A DNA stretch of 64,000 nucleotides. Source: Sporolactobacillus nakayamae (GTDB lineage: Bacteria > Bacillota > Bacilli > Bacillales > Sporolactobacillaceae). The notes beneath the pieces were generated by a model that was not told the DNA's origin, ran no database searches, and worked only from the letters and a program-made list of their open reading frames with translations. The stretch covers positions 111,834 through 175,833 of the forward strand of contig NZ_FOOY01000007.1 in assembly GCF_900113325.1 (NCBI RefSeq), written 5' to 3'. The position numbers were made by a program, and so were the translations under genes. Numbering within the stretch: position 1 is the stretch's first letter; each line of letters starts with the position of its first letter. Of this stretch, positions 28,429 through 38,024 are shown one piece after another.

Positions 28429-29414
28429 CTATAATTCGAAAAGGCTTTGCCTCTTCCGTGCAAGACCTTGGCCGGTTGGGATACCAGAGATTCGGTATGA
28501 TCGTTGGCGGCGCGATGGATCCTCCATCGGCGAAATTAGCAAACTGGCTGGTTGGCAATCACGAGACTTGTGCCGTCATTGAATATTCCTTTCTTGGTCC
28601 AAGCATTCTTTTTACAAGGGATACATTGTTTGCTTTAACGGGTGCATACTGCCGGCCGACTCTTGACAGTCAGGAAATTGGAATCGGCAGGCCATGCTTT
28701 GCGCGTAAGGGCCAGATTCTGACAATCGGCAGTCTGATTGTGGGAAGCCGCGGCTACCTGGCTGTCGCCGGAGGCATAGATACACCGATATGGTTTGGAA
28801 GCCGATCCACCTATGAGCGAGCCGGTCAAGGAGGCTTTCAAGGAAGACGACTAGAGGAACAAGACTGCGTTCCGGTTGGCGAACCTTCCGAGAGAGCGAA
28901 GCGTGTGATCACTATTCTGTCTAAGAGAGCGGGCACGATCCGCTGGTTTTTTTCATTGCGGCGAACTTATCAAGGTGTACAAACGATTCGTGTCATACCG
29001 GATACGCTATGGAATTATTTTTCAGAAGCGAGCAGAAAGAACTTTTTACAATCGGAGTTTCGAGTAACCACATCGTCGGATCGAATGGGCTATCGCTTAG
29101 AGGGAGCGGAGTTGACGCTCGACGAGCCCATCGAACTGTATTCAGAAGCGGTGACGAATGGTTCAATTCAGGTTCCGAGGGATGGACAGCCAATTATTCT
29201 GCTGACGGATCACCAATCGACCGGAGGCTATCCAAGGATTGCTCAAGTGGCATCAGCGGATTTGCCACTGCTCGCGCAGCTGCCGCCGAATAGTAAACTC
29301 CGATTTCAACAGATTTCTAGTGAAGAAGCGGAAAAACAATTTGTGAAGCAAAGTGAGGATTTTGAGCTGCTTCACAAAAAAATCAGTTTTCAATTAGATA
29401 GTATGCCGCTTTGA
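28419..29414 (+). CDS. pxpC: 5-oxoprolinase subunit C (KipA)
   Basis: 331 residues of the biotin-dependent-carboxylase-like domain shared with urea amidolyase. SSVQDLGRLGYQRFGM...GAMD, GYLAVAGGID and RDGQPIILLTDHQSTGGYPRIA are clear signatures. It forms the catalytic pair with PxpB. ATG after AAGGAGG, inside the pxpB 3' end. No kipR-type regulator follows, unlike B. subtilis; pepC is next on the same strand after 110 nt. Confidence 0.93.
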   Translation: MALTIIRKGFASSVQDLGRLGYQRFGMIVGGAMDPPSAKLANWLVGNHETCAVIEYSFLGPSILFTRDTLFALTGAYCRPTLDSQEIGIGRPCFARKGQILTIGSLIVGSRGYLAVAGGIDTPIWFGSRSTYERAGQGGFQGRRLEEQDCVPVGEPSERAKRVITILSKRAGTIRWFFSLRRTYQGVQTIRVIPDTLWNYFSEASRKNFLQSEFRVTTSSDRMGYRLEGAELTLDEPIELYSEAVTNGSIQVPRDGQPIILLTDHQSTGGYPRIAQVASADLPLLAQLPPNSKLRFQQISSEEAEKQFVKQSEDFELLHKKISFQLDSMPL

Positions 29415-29524
29415 AAGTCCAAATATATTATGTCAGAAAGCATAACATTCGCATTCACTGACCTTTTCGAACCTTCCTTTTAGAACTATAATAGGTCTTG
29501 TTATTTTAAAAGGGGGAAAATGAA

Positions 29525-30865
29525 GTGGCAAAAGAAATCTCTGCATCAATGATTGAAACATTTTCGGAAAAAATACATAGTGTCGCTGAAAATAAGGTTA
29601 TTCAAGACTCGGTGATGAAGAATGGAATCAATGCGGCAACCCTGAACAGTGACGCAGTTGTATCTATGAATCCCGTATTCTCTGAAGAAATTGAGACCGG
29701 AAAAGTAGCTGATCAGAAGTTAAGCGGACGATGCTGGATGTTCGCCGCACTGAATACCTTCCGTCATAAATTTAGTGCCGATTTTAATCTTAAAGACTTT
29801 GAACTCTCACAAAATTATACGCTCTTCTGGGATAAATTCGAGAAAGCGAACTATTTCCTTGAAAGCATCATTGATACGGCTGCCGAGCCTTTAGACGGAC
29901 GACTTGTCTCTTGGCTGATGGAAACGCCGCAGCAGGACGGCGGACAGTGGGATATGCTGGTTGCAATTATCGAGAAGTATGGTGTGGTTCCGAAACAAGT
30001 GATGCCGGAAACCTATCAGAGCAGTCGAACTGTTGAACTTAATCGCGTGTTGAATACGAAGCTGCGGGAAGTGGCAGGTATCCTGCGTACCATGAGTGCA
30101 GCTGGGAAATCGAGTGAAGAACTCGAGAAAGCCAAAACAGCTGCCTTGGGCGCTATTTACCGTATTCTCGCATTCGCGCTCGGTGAACCTCCGAAGACCT
30201 TTGATTTCGAATATCGTGACGAGGACAAGAAGTTTCACAGAGATCTCGGTATTACGCCGCAAGAATTCTTTAAAAAGTACATCGGTCTTGACTTAAATGA
30301 CTACATTGCCGTTATCAATGCGCCAACACAAGATAAGCCGTACAAGAAAACGTATACGGTTCAATATCTGGGCACTGTAGTCGGCGGACATCCGATCAAG
30401 TATTTAAATGTTGATATGGAGACTTTGAAGTCCCTGGCGATCAGTCAAATTAAAGAGGGCGAATCGGTATGGTTCGGCTGTGATGTAGGAAAATATTCGG
30501 ATAATAAGCTGGGCATTATGGATACCGCCCTGTTTGATTACACTACAGCCTTTGGCACAGAATTCAAGATGACGAAGGCAGAGCGTCTCGACTATAAACA
30601 CAGCTGCTTGACGCATGCGATGGTTCTGACCGGAGTGAATCTGGTTGACGGTAAATCAAACCGGTGGAAAGTGGAAAACAGCTGGGGCGAGAAGTGGGGC
30701 ACTAAAGGCTATTTTGCCATGAGTGACCCCTGGATGGATGACTATACGTATCAAGTCGTAATTAATAAAAAATACCTTTCCAATGAATTGAAAGCTGCAT
30801 TTGAACAAAAACCGATTGAATTGAAACCATGGGATCCAATGGGTGCTTTAGCTGTCATGCAATAA
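29525..30865 (+). CDS. pepC: Aminopeptidase C (bleomycin hydrolase family, C1B)
   Basis: 446 residues, full length for PepC, an intracellular cysteine aminopeptidase of lactic-type bacteria. Catalytic Cys70 is in DQKLSGRCWMF, His364 in SCLTHAMVLTG and Asn385 in VENSWGEKWG. GTG start with AGGGGG 10 nt upstream. No signal peptide, so it is cytosolic. Single gene with its own terminator. Confidence 0.95.
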   Translation: MAKEISASMIETFSEKIHSVAENKVIQDSVMKNGINAATLNSDAVVSMNPVFSEEIETGKVADQKLSGRCWMFAALNTFRHKFSADFNLKDFELSQNYTLFWDKFEKANYFLESIIDTAAEPLDGRLVSWLMETPQQDGGQWDMLVAIIEKYGVVPKQVMPETYQSSRTVELNRVLNTKLREVAGILRTMSAAGKSSEELEKAKTAALGAIYRILAFALGEPPKTFDFEYRDEDKKFHRDLGITPQEFFKKYIGLDLNDYIAVINAPTQDKPYKKTYTVQYLGTVVGGHPIKYLNVDMETLKSLAISQIKEGESVWFGCDVGKYSDNKLGIMDTALFDYTTAFGTEFKMTKAERLDYKHSCLTHAMVLTGVNLVDGKSNRWKVENSWGEKWGTKGYFAMSDPWMDDYTYQVVINKKYLSNELKAAFEQKPIELKPWDPMGALAVMQ

Positions 30866-30881
30866 GAAATATTTCAAGAAG

Positions 30882-30922
30882 AAAACGTCCTTCTAATTTT
30901 GAGGGGCGTTTTTTTTTTTTTT
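30882..30922 (+). terminator. Rho-independent terminator of pepC
   Basis: AACGTCCTTC / GAGGGGCGTT stem followed by a run of 12 or more T. Confidence 0.9.
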
Positions 30923-30959
30923 GCCAGAATAAGAAAGTGCATGATTTGCCATGTATGCA

Positions 30960-31440
30960 ACGCGAAAGTCATCACATCCTGTGAAAGTAAGGACCGGGCG
31001 CTTTATGCCCGGTTTTTCTAACAAGTAAAGTATAGCCTTTTGCCTTGCTGGTACGACAATAAGGTCATAAGATTCGAATGGGCGATCAGATAAGCGCCCA
31101 ATCTGAGAAATAAACGGATAAATTCCGCTTAATTAGAAAATGAATGAAAAAATTGCTTGAATAGACGGAGAAATTCCGCTTATCGAACCGAAAAACGTGA
31201 AAATGGAGGGTTTTTCTGTGCATAAGCGGAAAAATTACCCTTATTTACCTGTGAAACAGGCGTCATAATGCATATAACCGGAAAAATTCCGCTTATTTAT
31301 GAGGGGAAACAGAAATGTCTGTTCACGCACAAGGTTGATGATTCAAACGGCATTTTAAGTAAAGGAGCTTTCGACTTAAAGGAGTTTTGTATCTAAACAT
31401 TAAAATAGGGAACGATCGCTTTTTGCCCGGTTTTTCTTAT
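30960..31440. repeat. Composite intergenic repeat, copy B
   Basis: The core at 31006-31298 matches 12742-13041, including the GGTACGAC, GGTCATAAGATT, GGCGATCAG and CTTATTTACCTGT landmarks and the ATTCCGCTTA copies in both orientations. A partial module (CATCACATCCTGTGAAAG..GGACCGGGC) precedes it and a second (CAAGGTTGATGATTCAAA...TTTTTGCCCGGTTTTTCT) follows, as in copy A. Non-coding in all frames. Confidence 0.85.
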
Positions 31441-31634
31441 GCGCCCGAGTAAAAGATAAGAATTTCTTAAGAAAACTGAAACTATTTTTAAGTTCTACTG
31501 GTCTAATATATTAAATAGTGTTCATTGATCGTGATGCTCGCGTAAATGGAGCACCGAATTCTAAGGAAAACCAAAAATTAAGTCATTAAGTGTCGCTCAG
31601 GCCATGAAAAAATAGTTAGAAAAGCATAATCCTA

Positions 31635-31664
31635 TTGTTAGGTGACATGGAATAGAGGTATACT
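31635..31664 (+). promoter_or_regulatory. Promoter of the first SH3/propeller gene
   Basis: TTGTTA, 18-nt spacer, TATACT (31659-31664). The same TTGTT-N18-TATACT arrangement precedes the paralogue at 34271. Confidence 0.55.
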
Positions 31665-31795
31665 AAAACTATTAATTTCATAAATCGTTTAATTCTATCA
31701 AATTCGATAAATGCACGAATAGTTTTGGTTTTCCGCAGTTTTTTTACCTCTCAGAATATGACGAAATGGTTATCCCCGGAAGGAGTCTTTAAACA

Positions 31796-34102
31796 GTGAA
31801 CGGTCAATCTCGTACGAAGTACACTCGGTTTTCAATTCTACTTGTTGCTATTATGCTCGTGAGTCTATTAGCCTATTATCCCGCGCAAGCGAAGAAATCT
31901 TATACGTATTATGTTCATAAGACTTCCAAACTGTACACAACATCCAACAGTTCTAAGCAGTTTATGCGCTATGTACCAATCAATGCAAAACTGAAGACGA
32001 CGAGCAAGAAAACAAGCAAGATGGTAAAGATTACATATGGAGGGCTTAGCGGATATGTCTATCGTTCAAATCTATGGACGAAAAGGACAACGAAAACCCG
32101 ATACATTCATAAAACCTCTTACCTTTACTCAAGCCGCGACGCTTCGAAACAACGTACTTGGAAAATAGCGATCAATAAGAAACTGACCACAGATAGTAAC
32201 ATGAATTTCAAGATGTATCACGTGAACTACAAGGGAAAACGCGGGTATGTCTATAAGTCAAATTTGTCTCCTTATAAAACGACCGTTGTTAAATACGTGA
32301 AGAAAAAATCAAAGCAGTACAAAAATTACAGTCATACAAAGCGATATTCCGGGACGATTCCGCTCGGAACCCGATTGGAGACACAGAGTCCGCAATCAAA
32401 CAAGATGTTCTGGGTAACTTATAATGGACGGAAAAGCTATGTTTATAAATCCAATCTGACAAATGCTGAATTGAATTATACTTATAACAACCAAGTTGCG
32501 GACAATACGTATGGTGTCGTGTCCGAAGGCGGCAATCATGGAATTTGGGATCAGCCTTATGGAATAAAGGATGCGAAATCGGTCGGCAAAATAGCTGACT
32601 ATGAACGTGTTCCGCTGAATGTATTGCGCGCGTCGGAAGTCGGCGGCGTAGCTTGGTATCAGGTCAGCGTCGACGGGCGAACACTCGGATGGATTCATAA
32701 GAGTATTGTCCAAATAACATCGAATATGGCGAATGACGGAAGCATTCCGCACCTGGCTGTTGCGAGTGTGGCAAAGTCTGATTCATTCCTGTATCAATCG
32801 CCGGGCAATGGAATTATTACAAGCCTTAACATTTATGCTAACCTGCGACTCAAAATTGACATGATTGCAAACAACGGCGAGTGGGTGCATATTAAGAAAT
32901 ATACGGCTGGAACATCCTTAGGGTGGGTTAAAGTTAGCGATCTTTCCATTCAAGCGACAAGCGCCGGTAAAGCATTGAACGTCAATTACGGCGCGACCAT
33001 AGCAAGCAGCAAGGCACCGATCTTTGACGACAATGATCACTTTGTCGGTTACAGCGGTCAGTTTAATGCAGACGGCAGACATGTTCAAATTAATCAGGAA
33101 AAACAAGTAGAGAACGAAGAACGGTATCGTATTTCCTATAATAACCATGTGATCGGTTGGGTCGTCAGCACGGCGTTGAACCTAAACAACCCGGCCATAA
33201 GTTATCAAGTCGTGAAAAACACAGGCGCAATATACAACGGACAATCAAATGGAGATGCTCCTAATACAGGTTTGCAGCTCGGTTCTTTGTCTGCATACAC
33301 GAATCGCATGCTTGAAGTCATCAAAGTATCCGGTGAATGGTCGTTTATTAAGTACAACGATTGGTATGGAAAGATGGGCAAGGATATTGACCTTGGCTGG
33401 GTACACAGTAGCGATTTGTCCGGCCTCAGATCAGGTACCGCCGATTTTCGCCATTTATTTACAGCCGGCGGAGGCAATCAGCAAGGCTTGGCGTACAATC
33501 CTGATTTGGATCTGTACTATGTCGGTTATGACACCGGAGACGGCACCGGGAAAATTGTCGCTTATGATCAAAACGGCAACTACAAGGGTTCATCAGCAGT
33601 GACATCATTTGGTCATGCTTGTGCACTCAGTTATGTAGACGGCAAACTTTATGAAATTAGCAGTGCCGGACAAAAGCCAATTCTTCATGAGATTAACCCT
33701 GATCCCAATAATCTAAGCGTTAAAAAGACGACGACTCTTACCAGTTTTCCATACTATGTGGCGATGATGACAGCGAAGGACAGCGACACCTTAATCCTAC
33801 TGACTGAATCGGTCGGCGGGAAAGATACGTTCTATGAATATACCCTTTCCACAGGAAAACTGACTCAGACGGCGCAAATGGATAAAATGGGCGTTGTTCA
33901 GGGCATGCACTATGAGAATGGAAAGCTCTATTTCTTAGCGAATAACTATTTAACTGTCCTAAACGTGAATTATGGGATAGAAGATCGTTTCCAATTCTCC
34001 ATTCCGAAAGGTGGCACACCTCAAGAGAGTGAAGGCCTGACCATTGTTAACGGCAAGTTAGCGATCGGATTCGCAGATCATACCATCTACATTCAAAATT
34101 AA
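31796..34102 (+). CDS. Exported SH3-like repeat protein with C-terminal propeller-like domain
   Basis: 768 residues. An N-terminal signal (KYTRFSILLVAIMLVSLLAYYPAQA) is cut near residue 32. Three SH3b-like repeats of about 60 residues follow (units starting YYVHKTSKLY, RYIHKTSYLY, KYVKKKSKQY and ending GYVYxSNL). Further GW/SH3-like units carry GWIHKS, GWVKVSDL and GWVHSSDL. From about residue 565 on, repeats such as NQQGLAYNPD, HACALSYVDGKLYEI, VVQGMHYENGKLYFL and ESEGLTIVNGKLAI suggest a beta-propeller. Basic N-terminus and SH3 repeats suggest cell-wall binding. No catalytic motif is seen. GTG start with AAGGAG. Its tandem paralogue follows. Confidence 0.85.
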   Translation: MNGQSRTKYTRFSILLVAIMLVSLLAYYPAQAKKSYTYYVHKTSKLYTTSNSSKQFMRYVPINAKLKTTSKKTSKMVKITYGGLSGYVYRSNLWTKRTTKTRYIHKTSYLYSSRDASKQRTWKIAINKKLTTDSNMNFKMYHVNYKGKRGYVYKSNLSPYKTTVVKYVKKKSKQYKNYSHTKRYSGTIPLGTRLETQSPQSNKMFWVTYNGRKSYVYKSNLTNAELNYTYNNQVADNTYGVVSEGGNHGIWDQPYGIKDAKSVGKIADYERVPLNVLRASEVGGVAWYQVSVDGRTLGWIHKSIVQITSNMANDGSIPHLAVASVAKSDSFLYQSPGNGIITSLNIYANLRLKIDMIANNGEWVHIKKYTAGTSLGWVKVSDLSIQATSAGKALNVNYGATIASSKAPIFDDNDHFVGYSGQFNADGRHVQINQEKQVENEERYRISYNNHVIGWVVSTALNLNNPAISYQVVKNTGAIYNGQSNGDAPNTGLQLGSLSAYTNRMLEVIKVSGEWSFIKYNDWYGKMGKDIDLGWVHSSDLSGLRSGTADFRHLFTAGGGNQQGLAYNPDLDLYYVGYDTGDGTGKIVAYDQNGNYKGSSAVTSFGHACALSYVDGKLYEISSAGQKPILHEINPDPNNLSVKKTTTLTSFPYYVAMMTAKDSDTLILLTESVGGKDTFYEYTLSTGKLTQTAQMDKMGVVQGMHYENGKLYFLANNYLTVLNVNYGIEDRFQFSIPKGGTPQESEGLTIVNGKLAIGFADHTIYIQN

Positions 34103-34113
34103 ATACAAGCACT

Positions 34114-34152
34114 GATGCCCGTGGCTCATACGGCCATTCGGGCATCTTTTTT
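34114..34152 (+). terminator. Rho-independent terminator
   Basis: GATGCCCG / CGGGCATC stem with TTTTTT, between the two paralogues; they are separate transcripts. Confidence 0.85.
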
Positions 34153-34178
34153 CAACCCAACAATATAAAAATTACCAA

Positions 34179-34208
34179 TTGTTTCATTGCATTGGGGAAG
34201 CTTATACT
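34179..34208 (+). promoter_or_regulatory. Promoter of the second SH3/propeller gene
   Basis: TTGTTT (34179-34184), 18-nt spacer, TATACT (34203-34208). Confidence 0.55.
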
Positions 34209-34270
34209 TAAGCGGTAATTGGAATAAACCTCACTTTTGTATGGATCATTGGAAGGGAGCATTATTTGAA

Positions 34271-36664
34271 GTGAGACTTACAGCGCGATTAACCACCTTT
34301 TTACTCATATTTGTTCTTGTATTCAGTGTAGTTGCCGATTATCCAGCTCATGCAAAGGGATCGCGCACGTACTATGTGCACAAGACATCCAAATTTTACT
34401 CAACTTCCAATTCGGCAAAGCAATCGATGGGGTTGATTCCTATTAATGCGACATTGAAAACGAGCAGCAAAAAATCGAGTAAGATGTACAAAGTAATTTA
34501 TTCAGGTAAGACGGGCTATGTCTATAAGTCGAATCTATGGACGAGACGTACAACGGTAAACCGCTACATTCACAAAACATCCTATTTATATACCAGTTCG
34601 AACGCCGCAAAACAGCGTGTGCAGAAAATAGCGATCAACAAAAGTCTGACTACGGACAGCAACCTCAATAATAAAATGTATCATGTGAACTACAAAGGAA
34701 AACGCGGCTATGTTTATGCAAGCAATTTGTCAACTAAGAAAACGCCGATCACAAAGTTTGTCGTCAAGGCGTCGAAACGCTACAAAAATTATGCGCACAC
34801 CAAAAAATATAGCGGGACCATACCAGTCAATACAGTGCTGACAACAACGAGCCCGCAGTCGAACAAGTTATACTGGGTGAACTACAATGGCGTCAATTGT
34901 TATGTATTCGCGTCCAATCTCGCGAACAGCGAGACAAGTGTGAATGAATCTGAATTACCGATCAATACATACGGTTTAATTAGCGATTCAGGTAATCACG
35001 CTGTTTGGAATATGCCGAGCGGACTAAGTGGTTCGGCTGAGTTTGCCCAATTGTCGCAATTTGCGAATGGAAGACCACAAAAGATTATTAAGGAAGCGAC
35101 CGTCGGATCAACGAAATGGTATCAAGTTCAATTTACTGAAGGCACCACAGGCTGGGTGCTTCAGAATGCATTCAGCAAGACGTTCCGCGAGCTGCCGGCT
35201 TTGTGGAAAGTCAGCGCGATAACAAACCTCAATGCACAAATATATAGCGAACCAGTGGAAGATGATCAATTTGCACTTCGCGATGACCAGTCAAACCATG
35301 TCACTTTGGAGGTTTACGCTACCATTGCATTGAATGTTGACCAAGTAGCGACGATTGATGGACAAAATTGGGTCCACATCAAGAAATATACCGCCGGAAC
35401 TTCAGTTGGTTGGATAAAGGCGAGTGGCAATTTGCAAGCAGATCCTGCACCGAGCACCGCAACGTTTAATTATGTAACCCGTGTCGGTATAGTAAATGGA
35501 AATTATCCGATTTTTAACGATCAAAATGAATTTATTACCTACAGCAAAGACTTTCTTAACAATTCATATTCCGTCAACGCAGAGAAAGTAATCAACGGGG
35601 ATATGATGTATCGGATTAATGGGATCGGATGGATCAGTGGTCAAGCCCTTGATGTTCCAGGGAATCTCGTTAGCGCTTCGGACAATAGTAAATACAAATA
35701 TATTGATCCATCCAATGGCGATTTTGACTTGTTTGACAGTAATCCAAATGATGGAAATGCTTTATCTAGAGATCGTATTGCTTCTTTATTGGATAAAAAT
35801 TATAGAAATAAAATGTTCGAGGTTATTGATACAAAGAGTATTAATGGGGTTCTGTGGGATTTTCTCAAGTACAATGATTGGTATGAGAAAGCGGGTAAAG
35901 ATGTTTACATTGGATGGGTGAGAAACAGCAGTTTGTTAACGCTTGAAAACAAGACAGAGCAGTTTAGTGCGGATGCTCTGGTTCAAATTCCTGGATCCCG
36001 CAATCAGCAAGGTTTGGCTTATGATGAACAGGGCAACTATTTTGTCAGTTTTGACGAAGGGAACGGATTGGGCAGAATTCTCGTATATAACGGTAAAGGC
36101 GAACAACTCTCCGATACAGGTATTCAGAATTTCGGACACACATGCGCGTTGAGCTATGATAAAAACAGCCATACCTTGTACGAGGTGAATAGTTCTGGAA
36201 CTGCTCCAACGCTCAACACACTGAAGTATAACCCGAATTCGCATGAACTTTCTTTGATCAGAAGTGTTGACTTGCCTGACGTCAAATATATCGCAATGAT
36301 AGCGGTCAAGAATGGGAACCAGCTGATCATGCTTTCCGAGTCCTATTCTGATTTGGATACGTTTTATACGATTGACGTCACTAGCGGGAAAAACTTAGGC
36401 ACGACTCAGATTGGTAAACTAGGCGTTGTCCAAGGTATGCAGTATTATAAAGGAACTATTTACTTCCTGGCTAACAATTATTTAACGCTTCTCGACCCTG
36501 ATACCCTTGCGATTAGTCATCGATATCGTTTTTCAATTCCGAAGCAGACTCCAGCAGAGAGCGAAGGCTTGACAGTTATTGGTGGTACGGATGACCATGT
36601 GACATTGGCGATTGGTTTTCACAATCATCAAATTTATTCAGTTGATATTCCAGCTGATAAATAA
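34271..36664 (+). CDS. Exported SH3-like repeat protein with propeller-like domain (tandem paralogue)
   Basis: 797 residues from a GTG at 34271 (GGGAG about 11 nt upstream), which puts a good signal peptide (RLTARLTTFLLIFVLVFSV..AHA) at the N-terminus. The same three SH3 units (YYVHKTSKFY, RYIHKTSYLY, KFVVKASKRY), the same GW-type middle and the same propeller-like end (NQQGLAYDEQ, HTCALSYDKN, VVQGMQYYKGTIYFL, ESEGLTVIGG) as the gene before it. The N-terminal third is the best conserved. This is a fairly recent tandem duplication, with its own promoter and terminator. Function unknown; likely a wall-associated surface protein. Confidence 0.85.
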   Translation: MRLTARLTTFLLIFVLVFSVVADYPAHAKGSRTYYVHKTSKFYSTSNSAKQSMGLIPINATLKTSSKKSSKMYKVIYSGKTGYVYKSNLWTRRTTVNRYIHKTSYLYTSSNAAKQRVQKIAINKSLTTDSNLNNKMYHVNYKGKRGYVYASNLSTKKTPITKFVVKASKRYKNYAHTKKYSGTIPVNTVLTTTSPQSNKLYWVNYNGVNCYVFASNLANSETSVNESELPINTYGLISDSGNHAVWNMPSGLSGSAEFAQLSQFANGRPQKIIKEATVGSTKWYQVQFTEGTTGWVLQNAFSKTFRELPALWKVSAITNLNAQIYSEPVEDDQFALRDDQSNHVTLEVYATIALNVDQVATIDGQNWVHIKKYTAGTSVGWIKASGNLQADPAPSTATFNYVTRVGIVNGNYPIFNDQNEFITYSKDFLNNSYSVNAEKVINGDMMYRINGIGWISGQALDVPGNLVSASDNSKYKYIDPSNGDFDLFDSNPNDGNALSRDRIASLLDKNYRNKMFEVIDTKSINGVLWDFLKYNDWYEKAGKDVYIGWVRNSSLLTLENKTEQFSADALVQIPGSRNQQGLAYDEQGNYFVSFDEGNGLGRILVYNGKGEQLSDTGIQNFGHTCALSYDKNSHTLYEVNSSGTAPTLNTLKYNPNSHELSLIRSVDLPDVKYIAMIAVKNGNQLIMLSESYSDLDTFYTIDVTSGKNLGTTQIGKLGVVQGMQYYKGTIYFLANNYLTLLDPDTLAISHRYRFSIPKQTPAESEGLTVIGGTDDHVTLAIGFHNHQIYSVDIPADK

Positions 36665-36675
36665 GTTATATGTTT

Positions 36676-36706
36676 GCCGGGCAATGGCTCATTGTTCGGT
36701 TTTTTA
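36676..36706 (+). terminator. Rho-independent terminator
   Basis: GCCGGGCAATG / CATTGTTCGGT (G-U pairs) followed by TTTTT. Confidence 0.8.
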
Positions 36707-36758
36707 CCGAAGTGAACCAGGGAATTGCTGACAATTAAATAGAAGAACAAGATTAGTC

Positions 36759-36788
36759 TTTGCATCTGTGTCGAAAAACCTCTAGAAT
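36759..36788 (+). promoter_or_regulatory. Candidate promoter of the AI-2E family gene
   Basis: TTGCAT, 18-nt spacer, TAGAAT (36783-36788), 75 nt before the start. Confidence 0.45.
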
Positions 36789-36862
36789 AAAGATATACAT
36801 CTGTTCCTATTACTAGATATAAATTTAGGGCGGGAATAAAAGGAGAAAAGGAAACAGAAACT

Positions 36863-37900
36863 ATGAATTTACTGATCGGGTACTTGCAAAAACAATCAGT
36901 CAGACGTGTCCTGATTTTCGCATTGCTGCTTTTTATTATTTATTTGTGTCGAAGTTTGATTGATTTGCTGTTGTTGACATTTATTTTCTGCTTTCTTGTG
37001 GATCGTTTGGAAACTTTTGTTCATCAAAAACTGAAGCTGCCTCGACGTCTTGTTGTCATTGTGCTCTATTTACTCATTGCGTTAGGCATTTATGCGGCAA
37101 TTACAATCTACTTGCCTATTATTGCGGATCAGACGGTACAGTTATTTGACTCGATCATGAAGACGATCAAAGAATTCCGCGGATCGGTCGTTGTGAATGC
37201 GATTTTGGATCAGTTGCAGAAATATAATGTTGAGTCTTACCTGAAGTCAGGTGTCAAGTTTCTGATTGACTCATTTTCTTCTTTTGGTTCATTTACGATC
37301 GACGTGTTTTTGGCTTTGCTGCTCAGCTTGTTTTTTTCGCTGGAAAAAGAGCGGCTGCTCCAATTCTCAAAAGGATTTAAAACGAGTAAAATCGGTTTCT
37401 TATATGATGAAGTTGCGTTTTTTGGTTCTCGGTTCGTACAGACTTTTGGAAAGGTGATTGAAGCTCAATTTGTAATCGCCATTGTCAATACGGCGATTAC
37501 GGCGCTCATTCTCGCGGTGCTCCACTTTCCACAGTTGTTCAGCCTTATTTTTATGGTGTTTGTGCTCAGTCTGATCCCTGTCGCAGGTGTTGTCATCTCG
37601 CTCATTCCACTATGCATGATCGGCTATACGATTGGTGGAATTCAAGATGTTATTTACATGGTGTTGACGATACTCGTTGTACACGCAGTCGAAGCTTATG
37701 TGCTGAATCCAAAACTAATGTCGGCAAAAACGGAGCTTCCTGTCTTTTACACTTTTGTCGTGTTGATTTTTTCCGAGCACTTCTTTGGTATTTGGGGCTT
37801 GATCGTTGGTCTTCCGGTTTTCGTATTCCTGATTGATGTGCTTGGTGTTGAATACAAACGACCGATTAAAAAGTTGTCTTTTAATCGATCAAAAAAATAA
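36863..37900 (+). CDS. AI-2E family (PerM-type) membrane protein
   Basis: 345 residues with about eight hydrophobic segments. The layout of the AI-2E transporter family is clear: an N-terminal membrane pair, a soluble amphipathic stretch (about 90-140), then a C-terminal membrane bundle with LSLIPVAGVVISLIP and EAYVLNPKLMSAKTELP. Family members include TqsA exporters and Na/H antiporters of halophiles; the substrate here is not evident. A weak terminator follows at 37907. Confidence 0.88.
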   Translation: MNLLIGYLQKQSVRRVLIFALLLFIIYLCRSLIDLLLLTFIFCFLVDRLETFVHQKLKLPRRLVVIVLYLLIALGIYAAITIYLPIIADQTVQLFDSIMKTIKEFRGSVVVNAILDQLQKYNVESYLKSGVKFLIDSFSSFGSFTIDVFLALLLSLFFSLEKERLLQFSKGFKTSKIGFLYDEVAFFGSRFVQTFGKVIEAQFVIAIVNTAITALILAVLHFPQLFSLIFMVFVLSLIPVAGVVISLIPLCMIGYTIGGIQDVIYMVLTILVVHAVEAYVLNPKLMSAKTELPVFYTFVVLIFSEHFFGIWGLIVGLPVFVFLIDVLGVEYKRPIKKLSFNRSKK

Positions 37901-37906
37901 GAAACA

Positions 37907-37934
37907 AAGACAGGGTACGGTCCTGTCCTTTTAC
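37907..37934 (+). terminator. Rho-independent terminator
   Basis: AAGACAGG / CCTGTCCTT with a TTTT tail; short but well placed after the stop. Confidence 0.6.
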
Positions 37935-38024
37935 TGTGAACGAGAACTAAGATCCAAGTGCTGAGAGCTCCTTGCTTAATCGGTGCTGATTCAGTATGAT
38001 GACGTAAAAGAGGTTATAAAAAAT

